Position numbers and translations under genes: made by a program. Below are positions 35,485 to 45,500 of a DNA stretch of 53,390 bases, one piece after another (within the stretch, counting starts at the first letter, position 1; every line of letters begins with the position of its first letter). The notes under the pieces are model-generated. The model was not told the DNA's origin. It did no database searches and saw only the letters and a list, made by a program, of their open reading frames with translations. Where the stretch lies: positions 1 through 53,390 of the forward strand of contig CAJYSL010000435.1 in the NCBI GenBank assembly GCA_913777515.1, in the 5' to 3' direction. The stretch is from an uncultured Mucilaginibacter sp. (GTDB lineage Bacteria > Bacteroidota > Bacteroidia > Sphingobacteriales > Sphingobacteriaceae).

Positions 35485-36015
35485 ATGAAAAGGCTCACTC
35501 ATATTCCTAAATCTTATGCCTTGGCCGGCGCCGCACTGCTACTCTGGTTATTGGCCGCACGCGTGGCCTTTTACCCGGCCTGGCAGGCTTATCGCTTACA
35601 TACCCGGCTGGATAGTCAGCTGCAATCTGGCAGCACATCGGGTTACCAACCCGCATTATTAAAGCGTAAGAACGAAAACCTGAAAGCGGTACTGGCTCTC
35701 TATAAGGTCGACTCAAGCGCCTACCGAAACATTATGCTCACCACCTTATCTGCTTTGGCAGAAAAAGCCGGAGTAGCAGTTACAGAACTTCCGGACAATT
35801 TGCCTGAGCAGGCGCAAGGAACAGCCAAATATGCTATTCATAAAGTAGGGCTGGAAGGTGACTTTGCAGCACTCACCCGGTTTTATCATGCTGCAGAAGC
35901 GGCGCCGAATATAGGCCGGATACGCTCTGCCCGGTACGTGATGCCCGACCGCAGGCAGGCTTTAGAGCGTGCTTCAAAATTGAAGCTGTACCTGTTTTTA
36001 GAAACAGTGAATTAA
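35485..36015 (+). CDS. GspM/PilO-like inner-membrane assembly protein
   Basis: 176 residues: one N-terminal transmembrane helix (YALAGAALLLWLLAARVAFY), a coiled-coil linker (residues 35-75), then a ferredoxin-like periplasmic domain (LSALAEKAGVAVTELPDNLP; VGLEGDFAALTRFYHAAEAA), the layout of GspM and PilO. These dimerise with GspL/PilN in the assembly platform. It is the last gene of operon 2; an inverted repeat follows at 36060-36084. Confidence 0.7.
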   Translation: MKRLTHIPKSYALAGAALLLWLLAARVAFYPAWQAYRLHTRLDSQLQSGSTSGYQPALLKRKNENLKAVLALYKVDSSAYRNIMLTTLSALAEKAGVAVTELPDNLPEQAQGTAKYAIHKVGLEGDFAALTRFYHAAEAAPNIGRIRSARYVMPDRRQALERASKLKLYLFLETVN

Positions 36016-36059
36016 TTTAACTTTTAAGCCGGGTAATCGTCCTATTAGTTTATTAGTTT

Positions 36060-36084
36060 TCGACAAGACGGTATTTATTGTCGA
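36060..36084 (+). terminator. Possible terminator hairpin after secretion operon 2
   Basis: TCGACAA (36060-36066) pairs with TTGTCGA (36078-36084). No T-run follows, so the function is uncertain. The rest of 36016-36322 is AT-rich and holds a second hairpin (36278-36299, CTGCATTC/GAATGCGG) about 25 bases before the first fibre start of cassette C, which may act in its leader. Confidence 0.35.
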
Positions 36085-36322
36085 TTCCCGAATGTAGTCA
36101 GCAATAAAATATGACTAGAAATATTATTTCAATACAGCCTTAAAAGGTTGTATTATTTATACTTTATAGTTAAATTAGGGCAGCAAATACAAACAACCAA
36201 AATTATCACAATGATTCTTCTCTATCACTGTAAAATCCTCACTTAACTCAATCTCTGTATTCTGGCTTATCTAATTACTGCATTCCGTTCAGAATGCGGA
36301 TAGGAAATCTTTTTATAAATAT

Positions 36323-37231
36323 ATGCTTAAATCTTCTCTTTTAACTGTAGCTGCCCTGTGGGTAAGTGCAGCTTCTTATGCGCAATTTGTTACAAATGGG
36401 AACAATACGACGACTAATAACAATGTGGGTATAGGGACGACCAGCCCTGCTACACGACTTGAAGTTTTTAATTCTTCAGATGCCCAGTTGCTGATTCATA
36501 GCAGTGGTGGTGACGGGACTAACACAGAGTTGAATTTATTGGGTGGTGCTGCAGGAGCATCCTGGGCAATCGGTACTAATAAGACGGTAGCAGGAGGTGC
36601 CGCAGATAATTTATTTTTCTATAAAGGGTCGGGTACTGCCGGGACAAAGCTTGTTATCAGGGACAACGGCAATGTAGGCATTGGCACCGCTACACCTAAT
36701 GCCAAATTAGATGTAGCAGGTTCAATATTTGCACAGGGTGGTGAATCACACTTTGCGGCTAACGGCTATTCGGATCCGCACCCGGGCGTGGCTCATGGCG
36801 TTAAAGTGGGCTCTGATGGGATTGCTGTAAACGGCAATTCGCTATTTGTAAACGGTAACATACAGATGGGCACAAATGCTGCCAATAGCAATCTGGACGT
36901 TAACGGTACTATTCATACGCGCGAAGTAAAAGTAGATACGCAAAACTTTCCTGACTTTGTTTTTAAACCCACTTACACACTCCCTTCACTCAAGGAGGTC
37001 AAAAACTACATTGACGAGAAAGGCCACCTACCCGGTATGCCGTCTGAAGCGGAAGCCATTAAAGATGGAATCAGTTTGGGTGAAATGAACAAGAAACTTT
37101 TGCAAAAAGTGGAAGAGCTGACACTGTATCTCATCGAAAAAGATAAAGAGCTAAAGCAGCAGCGCGTCAAAGACCAGCAGCAAGAAAAGCGAATCAAAGC
37201 GCTTGAGCATAAGCTTTCAAAGCATAAATAA
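36323..37231 (+). CDS. Fibre-type secreted protein (cassette C, first)
   Basis: 302 residues with signal peptide MLKSSLLTVAALWVSAASYA. Several fibre repeats are visible (NVGIGTTSPATRLEVFN, NVGIGTATPNAKLDVAG and the VNGTIHTREVKVD motif), then the conserved C-terminal block (DFVFKPTYTLPSLKEVKNYI, HLPGMPS, LGEMNKKLLQKVEELTLYLI) and a basic coiled-coil tail. It is a close C-terminal match to 26248-27228 with an unrelated middle, which suggests exchange of the variable part. It opens cassette C. Confidence 0.8.
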   Translation: MLKSSLLTVAALWVSAASYAQFVTNGNNTTTNNNVGIGTTSPATRLEVFNSSDAQLLIHSSGGDGTNTELNLLGGAAGASWAIGTNKTVAGGAADNLFFYKGSGTAGTKLVIRDNGNVGIGTATPNAKLDVAGSIFAQGGESHFAANGYSDPHPGVAHGVKVGSDGIAVNGNSLFVNGNIQMGTNAANSNLDVNGTIHTREVKVDTQNFPDFVFKPTYTLPSLKEVKNYIDEKGHLPGMPSEAEAIKDGISLGEMNKKLLQKVEELTLYLIEKDKELKQQRVKDQQQEKRIKALEHKLSKHK

Positions 37232-37277
37232 GATTTAACAAAACCCATATCAAAACTACTGAATTAACTCAAACTTG

Positions 37278-38270
37278 ATGAAAAAGCAACTTTTGTCTCT
37301 ATTGAGCCTGATGGGCTGCATGGCAGCATCTGCACAAATCAACTCCCCTAATGGTAACAACCTTTTTTACTACAACGGTCTTGCCGATATCACCTTTCGC
37401 TTCCAAGAACGAGGTAACGGTGGACGAGCTTTTGTGCATGACGGAGGTAACGCACTAACACTAAATTATGAGGGTGATTTTACTGGTGGAACTAAGATAG
37501 CCAGCTGGTTTCATGTCGCCAATAATGGCAACTTCCGTGCTAACAGTTGGCAGCCTTACGGCTCTGCAAGCGATGACTTTTATGTTGATGTTGAGCCTGG
37601 CACCCGTTTACTGAGAACACGCAATTGGAATACTGGCTCTCCTAATATTGCCGCGACAGGTATTCATACAGGAACAGGCCTGTTTGAAGGCTACGTGGGC
37701 GTAGGTACTACGTCGCCTATGAACGGGTTGCATGTATTCAGTTTGAATAATCCTCAAGGCGGCTCTATCCGGTTCGGACATAGCGGAAGCGATGATGCCG
37801 TATTATCTTTCGGATATAACGGGATAGATCAGGACGTATTAAAGATCGGGAAATTCTCGCATAACTCAAATGCAAACGAAACTACATTCATGACTATGAA
37901 AACCAGCAATGGTAATGTAGGCATAGGTACACTGGATCCCGACGAAAAGCTAACCGTAAAAGGGGGCATTCATGCCCGCAGCGTAAAGGTAGATTTAAAC
38001 GGCCCGCTGGCCGATTATGTATTTGAGGCTGATTACAAGCTGCGCTCCTTGACCGACCTGCATACCTATATCAAACGCTTCCATCACCTACCCGAGGTGC
38101 CATCGGCTCAAGAAGCGCAAAGCAACGGGCTCGACCTGGGCACCATGAATCAGGCGCTGCTCAAAAAAGTAGAAGAGCTGACGCTGTACGTCATTCACCA
38201 ATCCAAAGAAATCAAGCAAATGAAAACCCAAATTTTAAAACTAAAGAATAAACCACAAACTAAAAAGTAA
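37278..38270 (+). CDS. Fibre-type secreted protein (cassette C, second)
   Basis: 330 residues from ATG 37278 (an in-frame TTG precedes it). Signal peptide MKKQLLSLLSLMGCMAASAQ. A unique beta-rich N-terminal half contains a central YVGVGTTSPMNGLHVF repeat. NVGIGTLDPDEKLTVKG follows, then a diverged C-terminal block (LADYVFEADYKLRSLTDLHT, HLPEVPS, LDLGTMNQALLKKVEELTLY) with a coiled-coil tail. One base separates its stop from the next fibre start, so the three fibre genes and the RHS pair are probably one operon. Confidence 0.8.
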   Translation: MKKQLLSLLSLMGCMAASAQINSPNGNNLFYYNGLADITFRFQERGNGGRAFVHDGGNALTLNYEGDFTGGTKIASWFHVANNGNFRANSWQPYGSASDDFYVDVEPGTRLLRTRNWNTGSPNIAATGIHTGTGLFEGYVGVGTTSPMNGLHVFSLNNPQGGSIRFGHSGSDDAVLSFGYNGIDQDVLKIGKFSHNSNANETTFMTMKTSNGNVGIGTLDPDEKLTVKGGIHARSVKVDLNGPLADYVFEADYKLRSLTDLHTYIKRFHHLPEVPSAQEAQSNGLDLGTMNQALLKKVEELTLYVIHQSKEIKQMKTQILKLKNKPQTKK

Positions 38271-38271
38271 C

Positions 38272-39126
38272 ATGAAAAAACTTTATCTGATGACGCTGCT
38301 TGCATTGCTTTTAATACCATCAGCCTTTGCTCAGTTAACAGTCGAAAATTCAACTGATGCTAACAATCCACTATCTAGTGGCTCTTGGCTTTGGTTTAGA
38401 ACAGGAGGATATGCAACTTCCATTGTAGAAAATTGTGGATTGAATTTATTGGGTTCAAATATTCAGCCGGTTCAGGTACGTAATACCAGCTTGTTAGTAG
38501 GCTATGCATCCGGCTGTAACAACTACGGGCAGGGTAACGCAATGATAAGCGGTAATGTTGGTATAGGTACAACCGCCCCCACAGCAAAGTTAGATGTCAA
38601 CGGCATTATTCAAACATACAATAAAGACCATAACGGTGCCTATTGGGACAATTTACGGATGTGGTCTGATGGGGAGAGCAGCCATATTGAGTCGAGTGGA
38701 GACGAAAATGGACTGTACTTTAAATCAAACACCGCAGGTAAAATCCTTTTTTTAAGTAATGTGGGTATTGGTACCAGCGATCCAAAAGGGTATAAACTTG
38801 CCGTAGCCGGCAATGCCATTGCCGAATCGGTCACGGTCAAATTGCAGGGCCAATGGGGCGACTACGTGTTCAAGCCCTCCTATAAACTCCGGCCACTCAG
38901 CGAAGTAAAAAGCTTCATTGCTCAAAACCAGCACCTGCCCGAAATTCCATCAGCGAAAGATATTGGTGAATCGGGCATTGACTTGGGTGAAATGGTTAAG
39001 CTACAGATGAAAAAGATTGAGGAACTCACATTGTACCTGATCGAAAAGGACAAAGAGATTAAAGAGATGAAAACCGAAATCTCACAAATGAAAAGAAATT
39101 CAAAACACTCACAGACTAATAGATAA
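38272..39126 (+). CDS. Fibre-type secreted protein (cassette C, third)
   Basis: 284 residues with signal peptide MKKLYLMTLLALLLIPSAFA. NVGIGTTAPTAKLDVNG and NVGIGTSDPKGYKLAVAG repeats, then the C-terminal block (AESVTVKLQGQWGDYVFKPS, HLPEIPS, LGEMVKLQMKKIEELTLYLI). The DNA of this block has a near-identical run (38845-38893) with the cassette B fibre 28493-29452, while the N-terminal halves are unrelated. It lies one base before the SpvB-like RHS gene. Confidence 0.8.
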   Translation: MKKLYLMTLLALLLIPSAFAQLTVENSTDANNPLSSGSWLWFRTGGYATSIVENCGLNLLGSNIQPVQVRNTSLLVGYASGCNNYGQGNAMISGNVGIGTTAPTAKLDVNGIIQTYNKDHNGAYWDNLRMWSDGESSHIESSGDENGLYFKSNTAGKILFLSNVGIGTSDPKGYKLAVAGNAIAESVTVKLQGQWGDYVFKPSYKLRPLSEVKSFIAQNQHLPEIPSAKDIGESGIDLGEMVKLQMKKIEELTLYLIEKDKEIKEMKTEISQMKRNSKHSQTNR

Positions 39127-39127
39127 T

Positions 39128-42100
39128 ATGCAAAAGTATTACTTGTTAAACAAATCAATTTGCTCTTTAAATAGGTTGATGGCGCCAGGAGGAAAAAACG
39201 GGCTGTCAATAGCAATATTATTCATTTTGCTCCAATTATCAGCATTTGGACAACAAAGCAATGCTGTAAATATAGCCTCTCCAAATGCTCAAAGTTTGTT
39301 TATTGCCCGTGATTATCCGGTTTCAAATTTTACCGGAACGCCGGATATAGGTGTACCGCTGTATTCAGTTAAACTAAATGGTTTAAGTGTGCCCATCGCC
39401 CTAACTTATAATCATAATGCTGTAAGAGCTGATACATACCCAGGTTGGGTAGGGTTGGGGTGGAATCTTACAACTGGAGGCGCCATTACACGGGTTGTGA
39501 ACGGAAACGCAGATGACAGTCAATATTCCGATATGCAGGTTTTAGCCGCAACTAACGATAGAACATGCGGTTTTTATTGGAATTACAATTCTTTGGCACC
39601 AAACGATTGGAGTTCAACAGACAAGTTAACTAAAAGCACGTCAGATTATAAAAACTATTCAGACTATTTTTCATACATGGAATACACTAGAACGGTTAAA
39701 GATTACGCCCCTGATGAGTTTAATTTTTCGTTTTTAGGCTACTCCGGGAGTTTTTACTTAAATCATGAGAAACAGTGGAAAGTACGTTCATCTCAACACT
39801 TCAAAGTGGAGGAATTTACTGGCAGTTTAAACCTTTACGAATCAAATTATTTTAAAGGCTCAACCGGCTTTATCAAATTCATCTTGACAGATGATGCCGG
39901 GGTAAAGTACGTTTTTGGTGAAGATCAGAACGCTATTGAGTTCTCTACGCCGTTGTTTCAAAAAGACGAGCCCCCTACTGTTGCTAAGACCTGGAATCTT
40001 GTATCCATTATATTTCCCGACAAACAGAGTATAAAGTTTAATTACAAAAGGGGGAATGCCATTAGTTATTTGGCACCAAATTATTTCAGTATAACTAATC
40101 CGGGAACCACTAGTGCTTTTAAAAATTACGGGCTTTCCGGTACAACTGTCTATCCTTCTTACCTGGAAGAAATAATTACTCCTTTTGAGAAAATCCGCTT
40201 TTACACTTCGCCCACTAAACAAATTTCCTACACTGCAGGAAGCTTAACTACCGAAAATAATAGTTTTAATGGGAGAAAAAACAATTATGACAGGCAGGTT
40301 CAATTCGATTCAAGAGGTCGCTATAATTCAAAATATGATCCATATTTTGACTTTAGGTCTGTTTTTGTTTACAGGGATCCATCAAATTACCGAAAACTTG
40401 ATAGTATTAAACTAGACAGTAATATCACCATACGGTTAAATTACAATAACTTGTTGACTGAAAGGTTGAAGTTACTTAGTGTCAGTAAAGTAGGACGCTC
40501 AAGTCAAACATCTGCTGAAAATTATTCTTTCACATACAATAGCTTACCGGCAAATCAGACTTTTAGTTATCTGCATTATAGTACCGACTATTGGGGGTAT
40601 GAAAATGGTAAGCAAGTTGATTTATCGAGTTATGCAAATTACTTGGTTTCAAAGCAACCTGATTCGAATTATACCAAAGCCGATATTTTAAATACAATTA
40701 TTTACCCGACCGGAGGTTACACCACTTTTAAATACGAGCTTAACTCTTACCTGAAATCTGTTCAAAACCCACGAAACCTTCCTTTAACTGTATTAAGTAA
40801 AGATTCTGTCTGTGGTGGTCTCAGAATAAAGCAAATAAGCAACTTTGATACAAATGGATCACGGATTGCTTTTAAAAATTATTTTTACGACAAAGGCCAT
40901 TTTGATACAAACGGCAGCCATCTGTCATCTGGCGTTTTGGGGGGGCCATCGGCCGAATCCTGGGTTGATGAGGCTTATAGTTCCTTCAAGGGTGTCTCTT
41001 ATTCTAATCTTCAACCATCGAGTTATAACAGCTCCGGAAGTCATATAGGTTATTCGGAAGTAACCGAAGAATCCAGTGACGGAGGCTACAACGTTTATAA
41101 GTATTCGAATTTTGATAACGGATCGGTTGACCCATACATGGATGAAAGTTTTATAAATCAGGTAACAAACTTAACCACTAAGGATTATGATAAAGCGTAC
41201 ACCTCTCATTCTTACGAAAGAGGGCGGATGTTAAGTGTTACTGCATTCAACTCTGACAAAACAAAGGTTAAAAAAACGGAGATCAGCTATACGCATGTTT
41301 CGCCGGCAGGACAAGAAGAATTTGTAAGAGCATACTATACCTATACTTCACTTGGGACAAACATGTCCAGGTCTTATAAAATCAATACTTTTTCTTTTTT
41401 GAAAAATAAAGAAATAGTGACTGATTTCTTGACATCGTCAGATTCGTTGCAAACAACAACCAATTATCAATATGATTCCAATTTTTTAAACGTAAAAAGT
41501 TACAATATAAAAAATAGTAAACAGCAGACCTTGGAAGTGACTAATCGTTACCCTAACGATATGGTAAATACAGCAAAAGATATTTTGGGTATTTATACAC
41601 GTATGGTTGATTATCATATCACTGCTCCGGTAGTCGAGTCTATCAAAAAATTGGATGGCTCGATAGTTGAAAATAATCAGTCGCGTTATTATTGGGAGCC
41701 AACTCCTAATTTGATTTTGCCTTGGAGTATATCAACTTATTACGGTGACAGTGTCTTGGTGAGAAAAGTCAACTTCGAATACAACAGTGGAGGTAAAACC
41801 GCCTCAATCATAAAAAATAATTTTCCGCAGGCATCTTATATTTGGGGATATAATAATCAGTACCCGGTAGCCGAGGCAAAAGGGGCACAAGTGAACGAAA
41901 TATACCATGCCGGATTTGAAGAAGTAAGAGACTTTCCGGACTGGGCAGTAACTCTTGACAGTACACACACGCACCAGGGCCGCCTGGCTGCCAAAATGTA
42001 TAACGGTAATGCACCCAACCCGGGCAGCGAATTAACGGGACATAGCGACACCTGGCTGCAGATAGACTTACAGGGTAAATCCAAACGTTTTCATTATGCC

Positions 42101-42505
42101 GGCTGGGTATATAGCGATGGCCCAACAGCGAGGATTCTGCTGTTTATGAAACGTACAGGCGAGCAAGCATACTTCACTTATGTAGATGGTTTAACCAGCA
42201 GCAAGGTAGGCCAGTGGGAGTACCTGGAAAAAGACTTTGAGGTACCTGCTGATGTAAGCACCCTGAACCTGCGCATTGATAACAATGGCGGTGGTAACGT
42301 ATGGTTTGATGACTTACGACTGCACCCATCCGAAGCGCAGATGACGACCTACACGTATGATCCATTGTCTGGTATGACCAGCACTACTAATGGCCGTGGT
42401 GAAACAACATATTATGAATATGATGAGTTCCGCCGCTTAAAAAGGGTATTGGATCAAAATAAAAAGGTGCTGAAACAAACCACCTATCACTATCAAAACC
42501 AGTAA
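39128..42505 (+). CDS. SpvB/TcB-like RHS protein (cassette C)
   Basis: 1125 residues. The signal peptide lies after an unusually long n-region (hydrophobic core LSIAILFILLQLSAFG near residues 26-42); a start at the internal ATG 39179 would give a normal signal and is an alternative. TGTPDIGVPLYSV, PIALTYNHNA and GLGWNLTTGGAITR mark the SpvB/TcB-like N-terminus. YD-type beta repeats follow, then the jelly-roll module (FEEVRDFPDWAVTLDSTHTH ... WVYSDGPTARILLFMKRTGE ... IDNNGGGNVWFDDLRLHP) shared with cassette A, and the closing TYTYDPLSGMTSTTNGRGET motif. The toxin-bearing partner follows 26 bases later. Confidence 0.85.
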   Translation: MQKYYLLNKSICSLNRLMAPGGKNGLSIAILFILLQLSAFGQQSNAVNIASPNAQSLFIARDYPVSNFTGTPDIGVPLYSVKLNGLSVPIALTYNHNAVRADTYPGWVGLGWNLTTGGAITRVVNGNADDSQYSDMQVLAATNDRTCGFYWNYNSLAPNDWSSTDKLTKSTSDYKNYSDYFSYMEYTRTVKDYAPDEFNFSFLGYSGSFYLNHEKQWKVRSSQHFKVEEFTGSLNLYESNYFKGSTGFIKFILTDDAGVKYVFGEDQNAIEFSTPLFQKDEPPTVAKTWNLVSIIFPDKQSIKFNYKRGNAISYLAPNYFSITNPGTTSAFKNYGLSGTTVYPSYLEEIITPFEKIRFYTSPTKQISYTAGSLTTENNSFNGRKNNYDRQVQFDSRGRYNSKYDPYFDFRSVFVYRDPSNYRKLDSIKLDSNITIRLNYNNLLTERLKLLSVSKVGRSSQTSAENYSFTYNSLPANQTFSYLHYSTDYWGYENGKQVDLSSYANYLVSKQPDSNYTKADILNTIIYPTGGYTTFKYELNSYLKSVQNPRNLPLTVLSKDSVCGGLRIKQISNFDTNGSRIAFKNYFYDKGHFDTNGSHLSSGVLGGPSAESWVDEAYSSFKGVSYSNLQPSSYNSSGSHIGYSEVTEESSDGGYNVYKYSNFDNGSVDPYMDESFINQVTNLTTKDYDKAYTSHSYERGRMLSVTAFNSDKTKVKKTEISYTHVSPAGQEEFVRAYYTYTSLGTNMSRSYKINTFSFLKNKEIVTDFLTSSDSLQTTTNYQYDSNFLNVKSYNIKNSKQQTLEVTNRYPNDMVNTAKDILGIYTRMVDYHITAPVVESIKKLDGSIVENNQSRYYWEPTPNLILPWSISTYYGDSVLVRKVNFEYNSGGKTASIIKNNFPQASYIWGYNNQYPVAEAKGAQVNEIYHAGFEEVRDFPDWAVTLDSTHTHQGRLAAKMYNGNAPNPGSELTGHSDTWLQIDLQGKSKRFHYAGWVYSDGPTARILLFMKRTGEQAYFTYVDGLTSSKVGQWEYLEKDFEVPADVSTLNLRIDNNGGGNVWFDDLRLHPSEAQMTTYTYDPLSGMTSTTNGRGETTYYEYDEFRRLKRVLDQNKKVLKQTTYHYQNQ

Positions 42506-42531
42506 ACATTTTATCAACCGCCCTTTAATAT

Positions 42532-45500
42532 ATGAAAACATATCTCATGCAGTTATATCCTGTTACTCTCAAGCGCAGGCTAGCTGCCGCTGTACTATCT
42601 TTAGTATTGACAGTTCCAACGGCTTTTGCTCAAAAAATCATTAAGGACGTAACGTTAACTACAAGCCAGGAAATATACTATCCAGGTATTATTATTATTA
42701 AACCAAATACTGTTATTAGCCCAACCGCCGGCCAAAGTATTCGTATTTACACCTCGTCGGGGCCCGTTTGTGCAACGCTGGCAGCAAATCCAAGCGCAAA
42801 TCAGAACTACATAACAACTTTTGTTCCCAGACAAGCCTTAAATGCTATTGACAATAATGTTACCAACTGTCAGGTAATGCAAAACGTTGCTTATTTTGAT
42901 GGATTAGGCAGACCATTGCAGACCGTGCAGGTAAAAGGTAATCCATCAGGTACACGCGACGTAATACAACCGTTTGTTTACGACACATACGGCAAAGAAT
43001 CTAAAAAGCTGTTGCCCTACACCACCGAAACCACAACGCCTGGTACTTATCGGGCGGGTGCCTTAACAGGTGAACAGTCGGACTTTTACAGCCAGAGCGG
43101 ACTTGGGTATAAAAACACAGACTATCCTTTCAGCCAAACGGTGATTGAACGTTCGCCACTAAACCGACTGCTTGAGCAAGGCGCGCCAGGTTCGGGTTGG
43201 CAACCTTATAATACAGCTATTAGTAACTCCGGTCATACCATCAGAACCGAGTACCGCAGCAATGCGGCTTCGGGTTCTTATAGTGTAAGAAAATATAAAG
43301 CCGATGCCGCAGCAGGAAGTGTAGAACGTGAACTTTCTTCGACGGAAAATTACGCAGCAGGAGAACTTTATTTAACAGTGCTGAAGGATGAGAATTGGAA
43401 GGAAACTGATGGGTTGGCCGGCCAGGCTCATGAGTATAAAGACAAGGAAGGACGTATCATATGTAAGCGTGTGTTTAATAATAACAATGGCAGCATTGAA
43501 ATGCTGAGCACTCATTACGTGTATGATAAATATGGCAATTTATGCTTTGTGTTAACCCCAAAATCCGGGGCCGACAGCGGCACACCGGGCCAGAGCACCC
43601 AAGACCAGCTTTGTTATCAATATCGTTACGACGTAGGAAACCGTCAGGTGTTAAAAAGGTTGCCTGGTAAAGGCTGGGAAGAAATGATTTATAATAAATT
43701 AGACCAGATAGTTTTTACCCAGGATGCTGTACAGGCTGGCAACCAGCAACGCAGCTTTATAAAATACGATGCCCAAGGCAGAGTAATTATGACCGGAGTA
43801 GAGACAGGGCACACTTTATCCCGCGAGCAGGTACAGGAAATTGTTGACAACCATGCAGGACCGCTTTGGGAAACGCCTGATCCTAGTCAGTCTTCCGGTT
43901 TTTTTGGTTATACTAACAATGCAGTGCCTGCCAATACCAATACCATGAAACCGATGGTGGTGAACTTTTACGATGATTATCGGATGATTGATACCCGTCC
44001 TTTTGGGGAGCCGACAGGTAACCAGTCAGTACATACCACAGGTCTCTTGACCGGATCTTTAGTAAAAACCCTGGACGATGTTAACGGCAACACTCGTTAC
44101 TGGACGGCCTTTTACTATGATCATAAGGGCCGAGTTGTGCAGAGTAAAAGCCAAAACCATTTAGGCGGTACGGATCTGATGAACAATACCTATAACGAAA
44201 TCACAGGCGAATTGCTGACTACTAACCGCGTACATACCGGAAGCGGCAGCAACGCAGTTACGATTACCAATCGCTACACTTATGACCACATGGGCCGTAA
44301 ACTGGATACTTACCAGAAGATGAACTCGGATGACTCGGTGCTGCTTTCGAGGTTGGAATATAACGAGGTAGGCCAGCTCAAAAACAAAAGCTTAGGTAAC
44401 GGACTGCAGGCCATCCAGTATGCTTACAACGAGCGCGGCTGGATGAAGAGCATGTCGGCTCCTTTGTTTAACATGGAGCTGCGCTACCAGGATGCTTTGA
44501 ATGGTGTTGCAGAACAATGGAATGGTAATATTAGCAATCAGGTGTATACCAATGGTAACAGCAATACCTTTAATTACACTTATGACAAGCTAAATCGTTT
44601 ACTCAAGGGCTCGGCAACCGGCATGAGCGAAGAGTTGCAGTACGACATGATGGGGAACATCACCAGCTTAAAACGCGACGGCACCAGTAGAGACTATACC
44701 TATTACAACGGCGGGTTAAGTAATCAACTAAAAGCCGTTGCTAATTTGACCACTGTAGATTACGTTTATGACGGAAACGGGAATGTAACCACAGATGGCA
44801 GACTGGATAAGACCATTACCTATAATGTACTTAACCTGCCGCAAACCATTACCAAAGGTGGTACCAACGTAACCTACCTGTACGACGCTACAGGGAGAAA
44901 ACTGCGCAAAACAAGTAGCGGCTCTACAACAGATTATGTAGGTGGCATCCAGTATAAAGCGGATGGCACGATTGAGTTTGTACGGACTGAAGAAGGTTTG
45001 GCCAAAAGATCGGGCAGCAGCTATGCTTACTATTACGATCTCAAGGATCACTTGGGTAACGTAAGGACCACATTTTACCGTAACCCGAATAACGGCCGTA
45101 TTGACACCTTGCAGCGCGACAACTATTATGCCTTCGGCTTAAGGAAAATTGGCACCGTTACCGGAAATAACAAGTATCTTTATAATGGAAAGGAACTGCA
45201 GGATGAAACCGAGCAGTATGATTACGGCGCAAGATTCTATGATCCTACTATCGCCAGGTGGATAAGCGTGGATCCATTGGCTGAAAAAGGAAGGCGTTGG
45301 TCTCCTTATAATTATACATTTAATGATCCGATTCGATTTACTGATCCAGATGGAATGTGGCCAGACGAAAATAATGACGATGCAGGAGGCCCTCCGTCAT
45401 CTGGAGACTTTGCTAACGCTTTAGCCATTGATATTCTATCCGTAAAGCACTCGCTATACAATATTTTTCTGAGACCATTTACCAATAAAGAGGCAACCTT

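Noticed and set aside
36323-39126. Self-cleaving S74 chaperone function for the fibre C-terminus
   Set aside because: The position and coiled coil resemble S74-ended fibres, but I cannot identify the Ser-Lys pair or the usual S74 motifs, so autocleavage is not claimed.
44100-44470. Recent gene conversion between the cassette B and C DUF6443-RHS cores
   Set aside because: The proteins are very similar here, but a by-eye DNA comparison shows many silent differences, so strong protein conservation explains it better.
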